DNA of 64,000 nt from Kitasatospora paranensis (GCF_039544005.1 NZ_BAABKV010000001.1:5394001-5458000); one strand, 5' to 3'. Positions 35,757 through 44,307 are shown, counted from the first letter of the stretch. Notes: generated by a model not told the origin, from the sequence alone. Numbers and translations are program-made.

Positions 35757-36713
35757 ATGGTCGATGTGGCGACGCTGGTCGAGCAGGCCCGGCAGGGCCG
35801 GCCGCGGGCCGTGGCACGGCTGATCTCGCTGGTGGAGAACGCCGCCCCGCAGCTGCGCGAGGCGATGGCGGCCCTGGCGCCGTACACCGGCCACGCCTAC
35901 ACGGTCGGGCTCACCGGATCGCCCGGTGTCGGCAAGTCCACCTCGACCTCGGCGCTGGTCTCGGCCTACCGCCGGGCCGGCAAGCGGGTCGGCGTCCTCG
36001 CCGTGGACCCGTCCTCGCCGTTCTCCGGCGGGGCGCTGCTCGGCGACCGGGTCCGCATGCAGGAACACGCCACCGACCCCGACGTGTTCATCCGCTCGAT
36101 GGCCACCCGCGGCCACCTCGGCGGCCTGTCCTGGGCGGCCCCGCAGGCCCTGCGGGTGCTGGACGGCGCCGGCTGCGACGTGATCCTGGTGGAGACCGTC
36201 GGCGTCGGCCAGTCCGAGGTGGAGATCGCCGCGCAGGCCGACACCTCGGTGGTGCTGCTGGCACCGGGCATGGGTGACGGCATCCAGGCCGCCAAGGCGG
36301 GCATCCTGGAGATCGGCGACGTGTTCGTGGTCAACAAGGCCGACCGGGACGGCGCGGACGCGACCGCCCGGGAGCTCAACCACATGCTCGGCCTGGGCGA
36401 GGCCCGGCAGGCCGGGGACTGGCGGCCGCCGATCGTGAAGACGGTGGCGGCCCGCGGCGAGGGCGTGGACGAGGTCGTCGAGGCCCTGGAGAAGCACCGC
36501 GCCTGGCTGGCGGAGACCGGTGAGCTCGCGGTGCGCCGCAGGCGCCGGGCCGCCGACGAGATCGAGGCGATCGCGCTGTCCGCGCTGCGCGCCCGGATCG
36601 GCGACCTGCACGGCGACCGCCACCTCGCGGGCCTCGCGGAGAGGGTCGCCGGCGGCGAGCTGGACCCTTACGGCGCCGCCGACCTGCTGGTGGCCGGCCT
36701 CACCGGATCCTGA
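35757..36713 (+). CDS. meaB: methylmalonyl-CoA mutase-associated GTPase MeaB
   Basis: G3E P-loop GTPase chaperone that loads and protects adenosylcobalamin mutases. It has 318 residues. Walker A is GSPGVGKS at 54-61, with switch regions around DPSSPFSGGALLGDR and VETVGVGQSEVEI, and the guanine-specificity motif NKAD. The ATG 35757 is preferred over ATG 35718 because of gaggag upstream. Its client is likely the mutase at 44744 or a MutAB elsewhere. Confidence 0.93.
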   Translation: MVDVATLVEQARQGRPRAVARLISLVENAAPQLREAMAALAPYTGHAYTVGLTGSPGVGKSTSTSALVSAYRRAGKRVGVLAVDPSSPFSGGALLGDRVRMQEHATDPDVFIRSMATRGHLGGLSWAAPQALRVLDGAGCDVILVETVGVGQSEVEIAAQADTSVVLLAPGMGDGIQAAKAGILEIGDVFVVNKADRDGADATARELNHMLGLGEARQAGDWRPPIVKTVAARGEGVDEVVEALEKHRAWLAETGELAVRRRRRAADEIEAIALSALRARIGDLHGDRHLAGLAERVAGGELDPYGAADLLVAGLTGS

Positions 36714-36722
36714 CCGCCCGTC

Positions 36723-36765
36723 CCGGCACCCGCGCGCCCGGCCCGGCCGGGCGCGCGGGTGCCGG
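36723..36765. terminator. bidirectional terminator, 19-bp perfect stem
   Basis: CCGGCACCCGCGCGCCCGG at 36723-36741 pairs perfectly with 36747-36765 around a five-base loop, between convergent meaB and the MarR gene. Confidence 0.8.
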
Positions 36766-36770
36766 TCGGG

Positions 36771-37286
36771 TCAGGAGCGTCCGCGCAGGGCCCGCAGGTG
36801 CTCGGCGACGGGGGAGAGCGCCTCGTACAGGGCGTCGATCTGCTCCGGGGTGAAGCGGTCCACGAAGTGCCGGCGGACGCTGCGCACGTGGTCCGGGGCG
36901 ACCTGCTGGAGCATGTCCCAGCCCTGCTCGGTGAGGTGGGCGTAGAGGCCGCGGCGATCGCCCGGGCACTCCTGACGCAGCACCAGCCCGGCGCCCTCCA
37001 TCCGGGTGATCTGGTGCGAGAGTCTGCTCTTGGACTGGAGGGTGGCGGTGGCCAGGTCGGTCATCCGCATCCGCCGCTCGGGCGCCTCGGAGAGCACGAC
37101 CAGGATCTCGTAGTCGTTGATGGCCAGGTTGTGCGGCTGGAGTTCGCGGCTGAGCTGGTACTCGAGCAGCTTGCTGACCTCCAGGTGGGCGCGCCAGAAC
37201 TGCTGCTCGCGGGTACTGAGCCACGGCGTCTGCGCCGCGGCGGCCGAGGAGGGTACGGCGGGGGCGTCGGTGACGTGCGTGTCCAT
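36771..37286 (-). CDS. MarR-family transcriptional regulator, possibly AbsC-like
   Basis: 171 residues with a winged helix-turn-helix: NDYEILVVLSEAPERRMRM, then the recognition segment ATATLQSKSRLSHQITRME, and the wing around RQECPGDRRGLYAHL. By position in the streptomycete core this corresponds to the region of S. coelicolor absC (SCO5405), a MarR regulator of zinc-dependent antibiotic production; that identity is from memory and not proven here. The ATG 37286 follows ggtatgctgaggcc. A palindrome directly upstream suggests autoregulation. It may be cotranscribed with the AIM24 genes 74 bases upstream. Confidence 0.85.
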   Translation of the reverse strand: MDTHVTDAPAVPSSAAAAQTPWLSTREQQFWRAHLEVSKLLEYQLSRELQPHNLAINDYEILVVLSEAPERRMRMTDLATATLQSKSRLSHQITRMEGAGLVLRQECPGDRRGLYAHLTEQGWDMLQQVAPDHVRSVRRHFVDRFTPEQIDALYEALSPVAEHLRALRGRS

Positions 37287-37288
37287 GG

Positions 37289-37323
37289 CCTCAGCATACC
37301 TGAGGTTGTTAAATGTTGTACAA
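37289..37323. promoter_or_regulatory. probable MarR operator/promoter
   Basis: CCTCAG-catac-CTGAGG at 37289-37305 is a perfect 6-bp-arm palindrome 2 bases from the MarR start codon. TTGTACAA at 37316-37323 is a second, 8-bp palindrome, and the stretch between is unusually A/T-rich for this genome. This arrangement fits MarR self-repression. Confidence 0.55.
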
Positions 37324-37360
37324 GCTTACGAATTCCCGGCGCGCCCCGCCGTACCGCTGC

Positions 37361-38413
37361 TCAGAGCCCGAACCGCCGCCCCAGGTCGCCCAGGTTGCCC
37401 AGCCCGGGGATGTTCACGTTCGGCAGCTGTTGCTGCTGCCCGCCGTGCCCGGCCTGCTGGTGCGGCACCCCGCTGCCCGGCACGCCCGCCTCGGCGTGCA
37501 CCTGGCCGACCGACCGCTCGGCCATCAGCGTCTCGGTGGACTGCAGCAGTACCTGACCGGCCCCGATGAACTCGAACTGGTGCTCCTCGCCGGAGGCGCC
37601 GCCGAGCCCGGTCAGGTGGCGCAGGCCGCCGATCAGACCGTGCATGTAGCCGTGGTCGTAGTGGTGGCACGGCGCCGGGCAGTCCGCCCAGCCGACCAGG
37701 GCCTGCGGGTCGACCCGGATCGGCGGCTCGACGAAGTGCACCGGGCCGTTGGAGGCGGCGACGAACTTGCCCGTCCCGATCAGCGTCAGGAAGCCCGGGA
37801 TGATCGACTGCTTGAGCTTCAGCGTCGGCTCGAACGCCAGCAGGTTGCCCGAGCGGACGGTCAGGTTGCCGTTCTCCAGGTCGTAGGAGTTCAGGTCGAA
37901 CGCCCGGTCGGCCAGCAGCAGCTTGCCGCGGCCCTCGGCCACCACCCAGTCGGACGCGTGCAGCGGGGAGTTGAAGTTCCGCTCCAGCATCTGGTCGATC
38001 ACGCCGCGCCCGATGCCCGAGAAGCGCATGTCGCCGTAGTAGGCGATCATCTTGCCCTTCTGCAGGTAGTACGCGCCGTTCAGGTCGACCGAGAAGGCGT
38101 AGGGGTTGACGTTGTCGTTCGCCGGCAGGCTGGTGGCGTCGTGCACCACCGGCCCGGCGCCGCCCGCGGCCTGCGGCAGCGGCGCGCCGTACGCGCCCTG
38201 CGGGCCGGCCTGGTAGGCGGGCTGGCCCTGCGGCGGGTACGGCGGCTGACCGGCCTGGGTCGGCTGGTACGCCTGCTGGTACCCGGGCTGCTGCTGCGGC
38301 GGGTAGCCGGGCTGGCCCTGCGGCGGGTAGGGCTGCCCGGGCTGCTGCGGGTAGCCCGGCTGCGGCTGGCCGTACGGCTGCTGCCCGTAGGGCTGCTGCG
38401 GCGGGTAGGACAT
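37361..38413 (-). CDS. AIM24-family protein with Gln/Pro/Tyr-rich N-terminus
   Basis: 350 residues. The first about 75 residues are low-complexity QPY/PQG repeats (PPQQPYGQQPYGQPQPGYPQ and similar), followed by an AIM24 (DUF124) beta-sandwich domain with the repeat-like LNGAYYLQKGKMIAYYGDM and EGRGKLLLADRAF. AIM24 proteins are related to TRAP/tryptophan-RNA-binding-like beta structures; bacterial roles are unknown. It is the last of three AIM24 genes coupled by TGATG stop-start overlaps. Confidence 0.82.
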   Translation of the reverse strand: MSYPPQQPYGQQPYGQPQPGYPQQPGQPYPPQGQPGYPPQQQPGYQQAYQPTQAGQPPYPPQGQPAYQAGPQGAYGAPLPQAAGGAGPVVHDATSLPANDNVNPYAFSVDLNGAYYLQKGKMIAYYGDMRFSGIGRGVIDQMLERNFNSPLHASDWVVAEGRGKLLLADRAFDLNSYDLENGNLTVRSGNLLAFEPTLKLKQSIIPGFLTLIGTGKFVAASNGPVHFVEPPIRVDPQALVGWADCPAPCHHYDHGYMHGLIGGLRHLTGLGGASGEEHQFEFIGAGQVLLQSTETLMAERSVGQVHAEAGVPGSGVPHQQAGHGGQQQQLPNVNIPGLGNLGDLGRRFGL

Positions 38414-39063
38414 CAGAGCTTCTCCTCACTCGCCTGCACGTACACCACGCCGTGGCCGGACAGCTCCAGCTGGAACGCCTCGCCCGAGCCGCGGCCGACC
38501 ATGTCGCGCCAGCCCAGGGCGGTCGACAGCTTGTTGGTGACCTGGCCGCGGTGCGCCACGTACGCCTGCGGGTCGACGTGCACCGGCTGGCCGGGGCCGA
38601 TCGGCAGCTCGAACACGCCGCCGTGCGCCATCACGGCCACCGAGCCGTGGCCGTCGAGCTTGGTCGTGAACAGGCCCTGGCCCGTCACCTGGCCGCGGAC
38701 GATGCCCATCACGCCGCCCTGCTGGCCCATGAACATGGTGGACTGCTGCAGCGTCCCGTCGAAGGCGAGGAGGCGGTCCGCCTCCACGTAGAGGGTGTCG
38801 CCGGTCAGGTCGATCACCTGGACGTTGTGGCCGCCGTGGCCGAACATCACGCTGCCCTGGCCCTCGACGGTCATCAGCGGGGTGTCCTCGTTGGCCACCC
38901 GGCGGCCGATCATCGACATCACACCGCCCTGGCCGCCCATGTTGTTGGGCGTGAAGCTGACCTCGCCGGTGTAGGCGAGCATCGAGCCGCGCTGGCTGAA
39001 GACCCGCTGGCCGGGCATGATCTTCGCCTCGACCATCTTGTTGTTGATCTTGGTGAACGGCAT
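38413..39063 (-). CDS. AIM24-family protein
   Basis: 216 residues comprising only the AIM24 beta domain (MLAYTGEVSFTPNNMGGQGG, EGQGSVMFGHGG, LPIGPGQPVHVDPQAYVAHR). The start ATG 39063 and the upstream gene's stop share one base (TGATG), as does its own stop with the next start, so all three are translationally coupled. The function is unknown; a multimeric assembly of the three paralogues is a reasonable inference. Confidence 0.82.
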   Translation of the reverse strand: MPFTKINNKMVEAKIMPGQRVFSQRGSMLAYTGEVSFTPNNMGGQGGVMSMIGRRVANEDTPLMTVEGQGSVMFGHGGHNVQVIDLTGDTLYVEADRLLAFDGTLQQSTMFMGQQGGVMGIVRGQVTGQGLFTTKLDGHGSVAVMAHGGVFELPIGPGQPVHVDPQAYVAHRGQVTNKLSTALGWRDMVGRGSGEAFQLELSGHGVVYVQASEEKL

Positions 39064-39701
39064 CAGACGTCGCCCCCGAAGGTCAGCTTCTCGGACGGCT
39101 GGACGTACACCAGGCCCTCGCCGGTGAACTCGACCTGCATGGCCTCGCCGCCGCCCTCGCCGATCAGGGTCGTCCAGCCCGCGCCCGACTTGAGGCTGCG
39201 GTTCAGGTTGCCGGTGTGCGCCACGTACGCCCCCGGGTCGACCCGCAGCGGCATCCCCTGGGAGACCCGCAGGATGATCGCCGGGCCCTTGGAGGTGAGC
39301 GCGGCCCAGCCGTGCCCCTCGACCTTGGTGGTGAACAGGCCGTTGCCCGACGCCATACCGTTGAGGCCGGTGAAGCTGGTGCCGGTGCGCAGGGTCGCCT
39401 CGGTGCAGAGCAGGTTGTCCGACTCGACGAAGAGCGTCTCGCCGTTCAACCGCACCAGGTTCACCTCGGTGGCCTTGTCGGCGAAGAAGCAGGTGCCCTG
39501 CCCCTTCACCTCCATGACCTCCATCTGCTCACCCGTCAGCCGACGCGTGACCATGCCGCGCAGGCCGTCACCGCCGCCGGACATCTTCTTGAAGTTCATC
39601 TGGCCGTTGTAGGCCACCATGGTGCCGTTACGGGCCTTGACCGAGTCGCCCGCCATGTCCACGGCGAGCACCTTGGAGCCCTGGAGTCGAAACTGTGCCA
39701 C
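39063..39701 (-). CDS. AIM24-family protein, first of the triplet
   Basis: 212 residues. Start GTG 39701 (VAQFRLQGSKVLAVDM) is preferred over upstream codons. TACATT lies 6 bases upstream of it and there is no Shine-Dalgarno, so translation may be leaderless. The AIM24 domain has the same order of blocks as its neighbour (GTMVAYNGQMNFKKM, VKGQGTCFFADKA, VDPGAYVAHTGN). Divergence between the three copies is large, so the triplication is old. Confidence 0.82.
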   Translation of the reverse strand: MAQFRLQGSKVLAVDMAGDSVKARNGTMVAYNGQMNFKKMSGGGDGLRGMVTRRLTGEQMEVMEVKGQGTCFFADKATEVNLVRLNGETLFVESDNLLCTEATLRTGTSFTGLNGMASGNGLFTTKVEGHGWAALTSKGPAIILRVSQGMPLRVDPGAYVAHTGNLNRSLKSGAGWTTLIGEGGGEAMQVEFTGEGLVYVQPSEKLTFGGDV

Positions 39702-39782
39702 CGGGTGAATGTAGCGGTCCCGGCCCGCGCACCGGGAGTGGGCGCGGGCCTCTGGTACCGAGCTGCGACAAATCACGCAGTG

Positions 39783-40571
39783 TCAGACGGCCCCGCCGAC
39801 CATGCCCGGAGCGGTGCCGGCGGCCTGCTCCACCTCCAGCAGCGAGGCCGAGTGCCGCTCCGCCTCGAAGGCCACCACACCGCCGCGCAGCCCGAACAGC
39901 CGCTTGGAGAGCAGGATCCACAGCACCGCGGCGATGTTCAGCAGCAGCGTGCCGATCTTCAGGACGCTGATCCGCTCGGTGAGTTCGTACACCTCCAGCG
40001 GCAGGAAGGCCGCGGTGGCCACCACCGTCAGGTACTCCGCCCACCGCCGGCCCATCCACAGGCCGACCGCCTCCACGATCTCGATCAGCGCGTACGCGAT
40101 CAGCGCGCCGGCCACGATCAGCAGCGTGGAGTGCTTGTAGTCGAAGGTCTTGCGGATGGTGTCGACGATGGGGGAGTGCTCCAGGTCCCAGTGGAAGTGC
40201 TCGGTCACCGGCTTGAACACGGACAGGTTCTCGTCGAAGATCCGGCGCACCGCGTCCTGGCTGTTGGAGAACTTCCACACGCCCCAGGCCACGATCAGGA
40301 TCAGCAGGCCGCGCAGCAGCCGCTCCACCGCCAGGAAGCGCAGGATGAACAGGTCCCGCAGCGCCTTGCCGCGCGGCACCAGCGGGGCGTCGTCGGCGGG
40401 GCCGGAGCCGTGCGGGGCGCCGAGCGAGAAGTCGCCGCAGCGCAGGCACCGCCAGGCCTCGCCGACCGCGGTCGGCGCGTGCAGCCGCTCACGCAGCGCG
40501 GGCTCGTCGGGCGCGTAGGTGATGTGCCCCTTGCGCGAGCAGTGCCGTCGGTTCCAGTCGATGCGGAACAT
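39783..40571 (-). CDS. DUF2127 family membrane protein with N-terminal zinc-ribbon-like segment
   Basis: 262 residues. The N-terminus has MFRIDWNRRHCSRKGHITY and WRCLRCGDFS; Cys11, the CLRC pair and nearby His could bind a metal. Four membrane helices follow (LLRGLLILIVAWGVWKF, LLIVAGALIAYALIEIVEAV, VVATAAFLPLEVYEL, IGTLLLNIAAVLWILL), as in DUF2127. The function is unknown. It lies upstream of the AIM24 triplet on the same strand with 81 bases between. Confidence 0.78.
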   Translation of the reverse strand: MFRIDWNRRHCSRKGHITYAPDEPALRERLHAPTAVGEAWRCLRCGDFSLGAPHGSGPADDAPLVPRGKALRDLFILRFLAVERLLRGLLILIVAWGVWKFSNSQDAVRRIFDENLSVFKPVTEHFHWDLEHSPIVDTIRKTFDYKHSTLLIVAGALIAYALIEIVEAVGLWMGRRWAEYLTVVATAAFLPLEVYELTERISVLKIGTLLLNIAAVLWILLSKRLFGLRGGVVAFEAERHSASLLEVEQAAGTAPGMVGGAV

Positions 40572-40710
40572 GTGCGTGAGCCCCCGGTGTCCGTCGGCCC
40601 GGTCGTCGGGCCGTGCCGCAGCAGGATAGGGGGCCGGTGCGTGATGCTGCCCACCCCGGGCGGCCCCTGGGGCCGGTACGGCTGTTCGGTCGGTGATAAT
40701 GAACAGCGCT

Positions 40711-40726
40711 TGTGATCCCGTTCACG
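40711..40726. promoter_or_regulatory. CRP-like palindrome upstream of the first DUF3817 gene
   Basis: TGTGA-tcccgt-TCACG matches the site at 5881-5896, sharing TTGTGAT-n-CCGTTCACGAG over 19 bases with one difference. It lies 35-50 bases before the DUF3817 start and in the divergent promoter region to the DUF2127 gene. Confidence 0.5.
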
Positions 40727-40760
40727 AGCCCGCTCGCCGACCGACCCGAAGGTGACCCCC

Positions 40761-41081
40761 GTGAAGACCAGCCCCGCCGTGCACCGCCTGCGCCTCGTCT
40801 CCGGCCCGGAGGGGCTGTCCTTCCTCCTGCTGCTGGTCTGTTCGGTGCTCAAGCGGACGACCAGCTTCAACGCGGTGCCGGTGATGGGGACGGTGCACGG
40901 CGTGCTGTTCATCCTCTACCTGGTCTTCCTCGCGCTCGCCTGGCAGCAGCAGCGCTGGGACGCCAAGCGCGGCGTCCTGCTGTTCGTGCTCTCGGTGCTG
41001 CCCACCGGCGGCTTCTTCGCCGAGCGGATGCTCGCCCGCGAGGAGCGCGGCGAGGTGCCCGCGGCACCGGTCGCCGCCTGA
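40761..41081 (+). CDS. DUF3817 family membrane protein
   Basis: 106 residues from GTG 40761, chosen because gaagg lies 8 bases ahead; GTG 40752 is also in frame. DUF3817 hallmarks are GPEGLSFLLLLVCSVLK at the N-terminus, GTVHGVLFILYLVFLAL in the middle and VLPTGGFFAERMLARE at the end: three membrane helices with a conserved HG and the F-x-E-R end. It is often found beside MarR genes in actinomycetes. A paralogue is at 43895. Confidence 0.86.
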   Translation: MKTSPAVHRLRLVSGPEGLSFLLLLVCSVLKRTTSFNAVPVMGTVHGVLFILYLVFLALAWQQQRWDAKRGVLLFVLSVLPTGGFFAERMLAREERGEVPAAPVAA

Positions 41082-41098
41082 GCGGCCCCGCACGTGCA

Positions 41099-41138
41099 GC
41101 AGCAGCCGGGCCTCCCCTCCGGAGGGCCCGGCTGCTGC
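41099..41138. terminator. bidirectional terminator, 14-bp perfect stem
   Basis: GCAGCAGCCGGGCC at 41099-41112 pairs with GGCCCGGCTGCTGC at 41125-41138; the loop also pairs CTCC with GGAG. It lies between the convergent DUF3817 and protease genes. Confidence 0.75.
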
Positions 41139-41157
41139 GTCCGCGGGGTGCGGGACG

Positions 41158-42795
41158 TCAGTTGACGTTGACCGCGGTCCAGGTGGCGGCCACCGCGTTG
41201 TACTCGGCGGAGCCGCTGCCGTACAGGTCCTTGGCCGCGTTCAGGGTCGCGGTGCGGGCGGCCTTGTAGTTGGTGGTGGAGGTCATGTAGACGCTCAGCG
41301 CCCGGTACCAGACCTGCAGCGCCTTGGCGCGGCCGATGCCGGTGAGGGTGGCGCCGTTGTAGGTCGGGCTGTTGTAGCTGACGCCGTTGATCGTCTTCGC
41401 GCCGCTGCCCTCGGACAGCAGGTAGAAGAAGTGGTTGGCGACGCCCGAGGAGTAGTGGACGTCCTTGCTGCCCACGGACGAGGACCAGTAGTCGGCGGAG
41501 GCGCCGTCCTTGGAGGGCTTGTCCATGTAGCGCAGCGGCGTGCCGTTGCCGTTGATGTTGATCAGCTCGCCGATGAGGTAGTCCGGCTTGTCCGAGGCGA
41601 GGTTGGCGTAGAACTCCACACCGGTTCCGAAGATGTCCGAGGTCGCCTCGTTGAGGCCGCCGGACTCGCCGGAGTAGTTGAGGCCGGCGGTGTTGGCGGT
41701 GACGCCGTGGCTCATCTCGTGGCCGGCGACGTCGATCTCGGTGAGCGGGTGGGTGTTGCTCGCCCCGTCGCCGTACGTCATGCAGAAGCAGGAGTCGTCC
41801 CAGAACGCGTTCACGTAGTTGTTGCCGTAGTGGACGCGGCTGTACGCGCCGACCCCGTCGCCCCGGATGCCGTTGCGGCCGAAGGTGTTCTTGTAGAAGT
41901 CCCAGGTCGCCGCGACGCCGTACTGGGCGTCGACCGCCGCCGACTGGCCGCTGGAGACCGTGCCGGTGCCCCAGGCGTTGTCCGCGTCGGTGTAGAGGGT
42001 GCCCTTGCCCGAGGTCTTGTGGGCCAGGTCGGTGGTGTACTGGCCGCCACGGGTGGCGTCCTTCAGCTGGTACGTGGAGCCGGAGAGCGTGGTGGTGAGC
42101 GCCACACTGCCGACGAAGACGCCCTTGCCGGTGCCGGCTGCGGTCTGGATCTCCTCGTGGCTGGAGAGCACGGCGCCACTGGCGGCGTCGGTGACCAGGA
42201 TCTGCCGGCTGGGGGTGCCGTCGGCGCGCACGCCGGTGACGGTGGAGCGGTAGGCCAGCCGCGGGGTACCGGAGGCGGCCCAGACCACGAGCTCGGCGCC
42301 GGGGGCGGCGGAGACCGTGCTGAGCGCGGCCGTGTCGGCGTCCACCGTGCGGCCGACGGTGGCCTGCACGGCGCCGGTGGCCTTGGCCGCGGCCTGTCCG
42401 GCGGACAGCTTCGGGGTGAGCGAGGCGGGGGCGATCGAGCCCTGCACCGCGCGGTCGACGGAGGTGACGGCGCCCTTCGCGGTCTGGTGCACCACCAGGT
42501 CGCCGCCGATGACGGGAAGTCCGCCGAGGGTGCGCTCGTACCGGGTGTGCCGGGTGCCGTTGGCGTCGACCACGGCGTCCTTGGCGACCAGGGCCTCCTG
42601 GCCGCTCAGGCCGAGGGCGTGGGCGGCGGCCGGGGCGTCCGCGGTGGCCTGCGCCATCAGCGCGGCGCGGGCGTTCGGTGCGGCCTGGTAGGCCGGCGCG
42701 GGGACGGCCTGCGCGATACCGGCGCTGACCTGGATCGCGCTGGCGAGTACCGCCGACGCAGAGAGAACGGCTCCGACTGTCAGCTTTCGCTTCAC
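41158..42795 (-). CDS. secreted M4-family (thermolysin-like) metalloprotease
   Basis: 545-residue preproenzyme. A signal peptide (MKRKLTVGAVLSASAVLASA, about 1-30) is followed by an FTP/PepSY propeptide (to about 215) and the mature protease. Zinc ligands are in HEMSH at 359-363 and the third ligand, Glu383, in NEATSD at 382-387; the downstream catalytic-His region is SSGVANHFFYLLSEG. There is no extra C-terminal domain. Start GTG 42795 has GGAAGG nine bases ahead. The neighbouring MarR gene diverges 483 bases away. Confidence 0.93.
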   Translation of the reverse strand: MKRKLTVGAVLSASAVLASAIQVSAGIAQAVPAPAYQAAPNARAALMAQATADAPAAAHALGLSGQEALVAKDAVVDANGTRHTRYERTLGGLPVIGGDLVVHQTAKGAVTSVDRAVQGSIAPASLTPKLSAGQAAAKATGAVQATVGRTVDADTAALSTVSAAPGAELVVWAASGTPRLAYRSTVTGVRADGTPSRQILVTDAASGAVLSSHEEIQTAAGTGKGVFVGSVALTTTLSGSTYQLKDATRGGQYTTDLAHKTSGKGTLYTDADNAWGTGTVSSGQSAAVDAQYGVAATWDFYKNTFGRNGIRGDGVGAYSRVHYGNNYVNAFWDDSCFCMTYGDGASNTHPLTEIDVAGHEMSHGVTANTAGLNYSGESGGLNEATSDIFGTGVEFYANLASDKPDYLIGELININGNGTPLRYMDKPSKDGASADYWSSSVGSKDVHYSSGVANHFFYLLSEGSGAKTINGVSYNSPTYNGATLTGIGRAKALQVWYRALSVYMTSTTNYKAARTATLNAAKDLYGSGSAEYNAVAATWTAVNVN

Positions 42796-43278
42796 GTACG
42801 GATTCCTTCCGGATCAACCGCGTGTGCGCGGTCGCACCTCGCTCCGGGGCACCGGGGTTAGTGCCTGCTGGGGCGGAACGGGCGCTGACGTGCTGCTCCG
42901 TGCGGTCACACGACATCTGCCGGTGGGGTGGGCCGGCGGAGTCGAACGGGGCTGGCCAGAAGCATGACAATCGACATCGCGAAATGACAGGTCTGCGGCA
43001 AGAGTTGGCAAAGGCTCGCCAAGGAGGCGCCCGGTGCGAGGTCGGGCAAAATGGTCAAATCGCCCATCCTGCACAAGGTTTCTGTACGGACGATGGCTGA
43101 ATGGCCGTCGGAAATCGCCAACTGTCGTTATCCGTACGTTTGTTGCAGGGGTGTTGCGCGGATGGCGACCAGTGGTACGGACCTGTTCGAGGGCTGGCGG
43201 AATCCCGCCAGTGCCCGGGCTTGTCCACCATCGTGGACAGCTGCTACCCCCGGTCCGCCCCGCCGGTACGGTGGAAGG
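42796..43278. promoter_or_regulatory. divergent region between the protease and MarR genes
   Basis: 483 bases without a supported gene and distinctly lower in G+C between about 42955 and 43150. It contains TGTCCAC-catc-GTGGACA at 43222-43239, a perfect 7-bp-arm palindrome about 40 bases before the MarR start. GGTACGGT just before GTG 43279 could be the -10 of a leaderless transcript. Confidence 0.5.
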
Positions 43279-43818
43279 GTGGCCAAGCCCCTCGCACTCG
43301 ACTTCGACCCGATCGCCCGCGCCGACGAGCTCTGGACCCGCCGCTGGGGCGGCGTGCCGTCGATGGCGGCGATCACCTCGGTGATGCGCGCCCACCAGAT
43401 CCTGCTCTCGCGGGTGGACGCGGTGGTGAAGCCCTACGGGCTCACCTTCGCCCGCTACGAGGCACTGGTGCTGCTCACCTTCAGCCGCACCGGGCGGCTG
43501 CCGCTCTCCAAGATCGGCGAGCGGCTGATGGTGCACCCGACGAGCGTCACCAACACCGTCGACCGCCTGGAGCGGGACGGCCTGGTCGCCCGGCGTCCCA
43601 ACCCGGCCGACGGCCGCGGCGTCCTCGCCGAGATCACCGACCGCGGCCGCGACGTCGTCGAGCAGGCCACCCGGGAACTGATGGACATCGAGTTCGGCCT
43701 GGAGGGCTACGACCCCGAGCAGTGCCACGGGATCTTCGAGGTGCTCAGGCCGCTGCGGATCGCCGCCGGGGACTTCATCCCGCCGAGCCAGGAGGCCCCT
43801 GGCGGGGGCGGGGCGTAG
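43279..43818 (+). CDS. MarR-family transcriptional regulator
   Basis: 179 residues. The winged-helix blocks are LTFARYEALVLLTFSRTGRL, the recognition helix in MVHPTSVTNTVDRLERDG, and the wing RRPNPADGRGVLAEI. The long N-terminal extension (AKPLALDFDPIARADELWTR) is common in this subgroup. The start GTG 43279 is immediately preceded by GGAAGG, too close for a normal ribosome-binding site, so a leaderless start is likely. It is followed by a DUF3817 gene, a pairing repeated in other actinomycetes. Confidence 0.86.
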   Translation: MAKPLALDFDPIARADELWTRRWGGVPSMAAITSVMRAHQILLSRVDAVVKPYGLTFARYEALVLLTFSRTGRLPLSKIGERLMVHPTSVTNTVDRLERDGLVARRPNPADGRGVLAEITDRGRDVVEQATRELMDIEFGLEGYDPEQCHGIFEVLRPLRIAAGDFIPPSQEAPGGGGA

Positions 43819-43894
43819 GGGCGGTTACTCTCGTCGGAGCGGTGTGCCCCGACGGGGCGTGCCCAAGATCGGGCCGAGCGAGGCGAGGAAAGAG

Positions 43895-44232
43895 ATGAAG
43901 GCGACCCCCTGCTGGGCTGGTACCGGGCCCTGGCGATCGCGACCGGTGTTGCGCTGTTGGTGTTCTGCGGCTTCATCGTCGCGAAGTACGCCTTCGACAC
44001 CGGCGCGGAGATCACCACCTACGTGGCGATGCTGCACGGCTACCTCTACCTCGGCTACTTCGTGGTGACCTTCCTGCTCGGCCAGAAGCTCAAGTGGCCG
44101 CTCGGTCGGATGATCTTCACCCTGGCCGCCGGCTGCATCCCGTTCGCGTCCTTCGTGGCCGAGCGCGCAGTGGTCCGCGACGCCGCCGCGCTCGTCCCCG
44201 CCGAGCAGGCCCCGGAGACCGCCGGAGTCTGA
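43895..44232 (+). CDS. DUF3817 family membrane protein (frameshift near the 5' end)
   Basis: Second DUF3817 paralogue. ATG 43895 (MKATP) has gaggaaag upstream but runs out of frame. One extra C in the C5 run at 43905-43909 joins it to LLGWYRALAIATGVALLVF and the rest, giving 112 residues. Three membrane helices and the family ending FASFVAERAVVRD are seen, with HGYLYLGYFVVTFLLGQK replacing the HG block of the first copy. Confidence 0.82.
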
Positions 44233-44245
44233 CCCGCCCCGCCCG

Positions 44246-44283
44246 CACCAGGCCCCTCCCCGTCCCGGGTGAGGGGCCTGGTG
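44246..44283 (+). terminator. hairpin terminator after the DUF3817 gene
   Basis: CACCAGGCCCCTC at 44246-44258 pairs perfectly over 13 bp with GAGGGGCCTGGTG at 44271-44283, followed by tactttc. Confidence 0.75.
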
Positions 44284-44307
44284 TACTTTCGCCCGGCTCG
44301 GGGCGGG

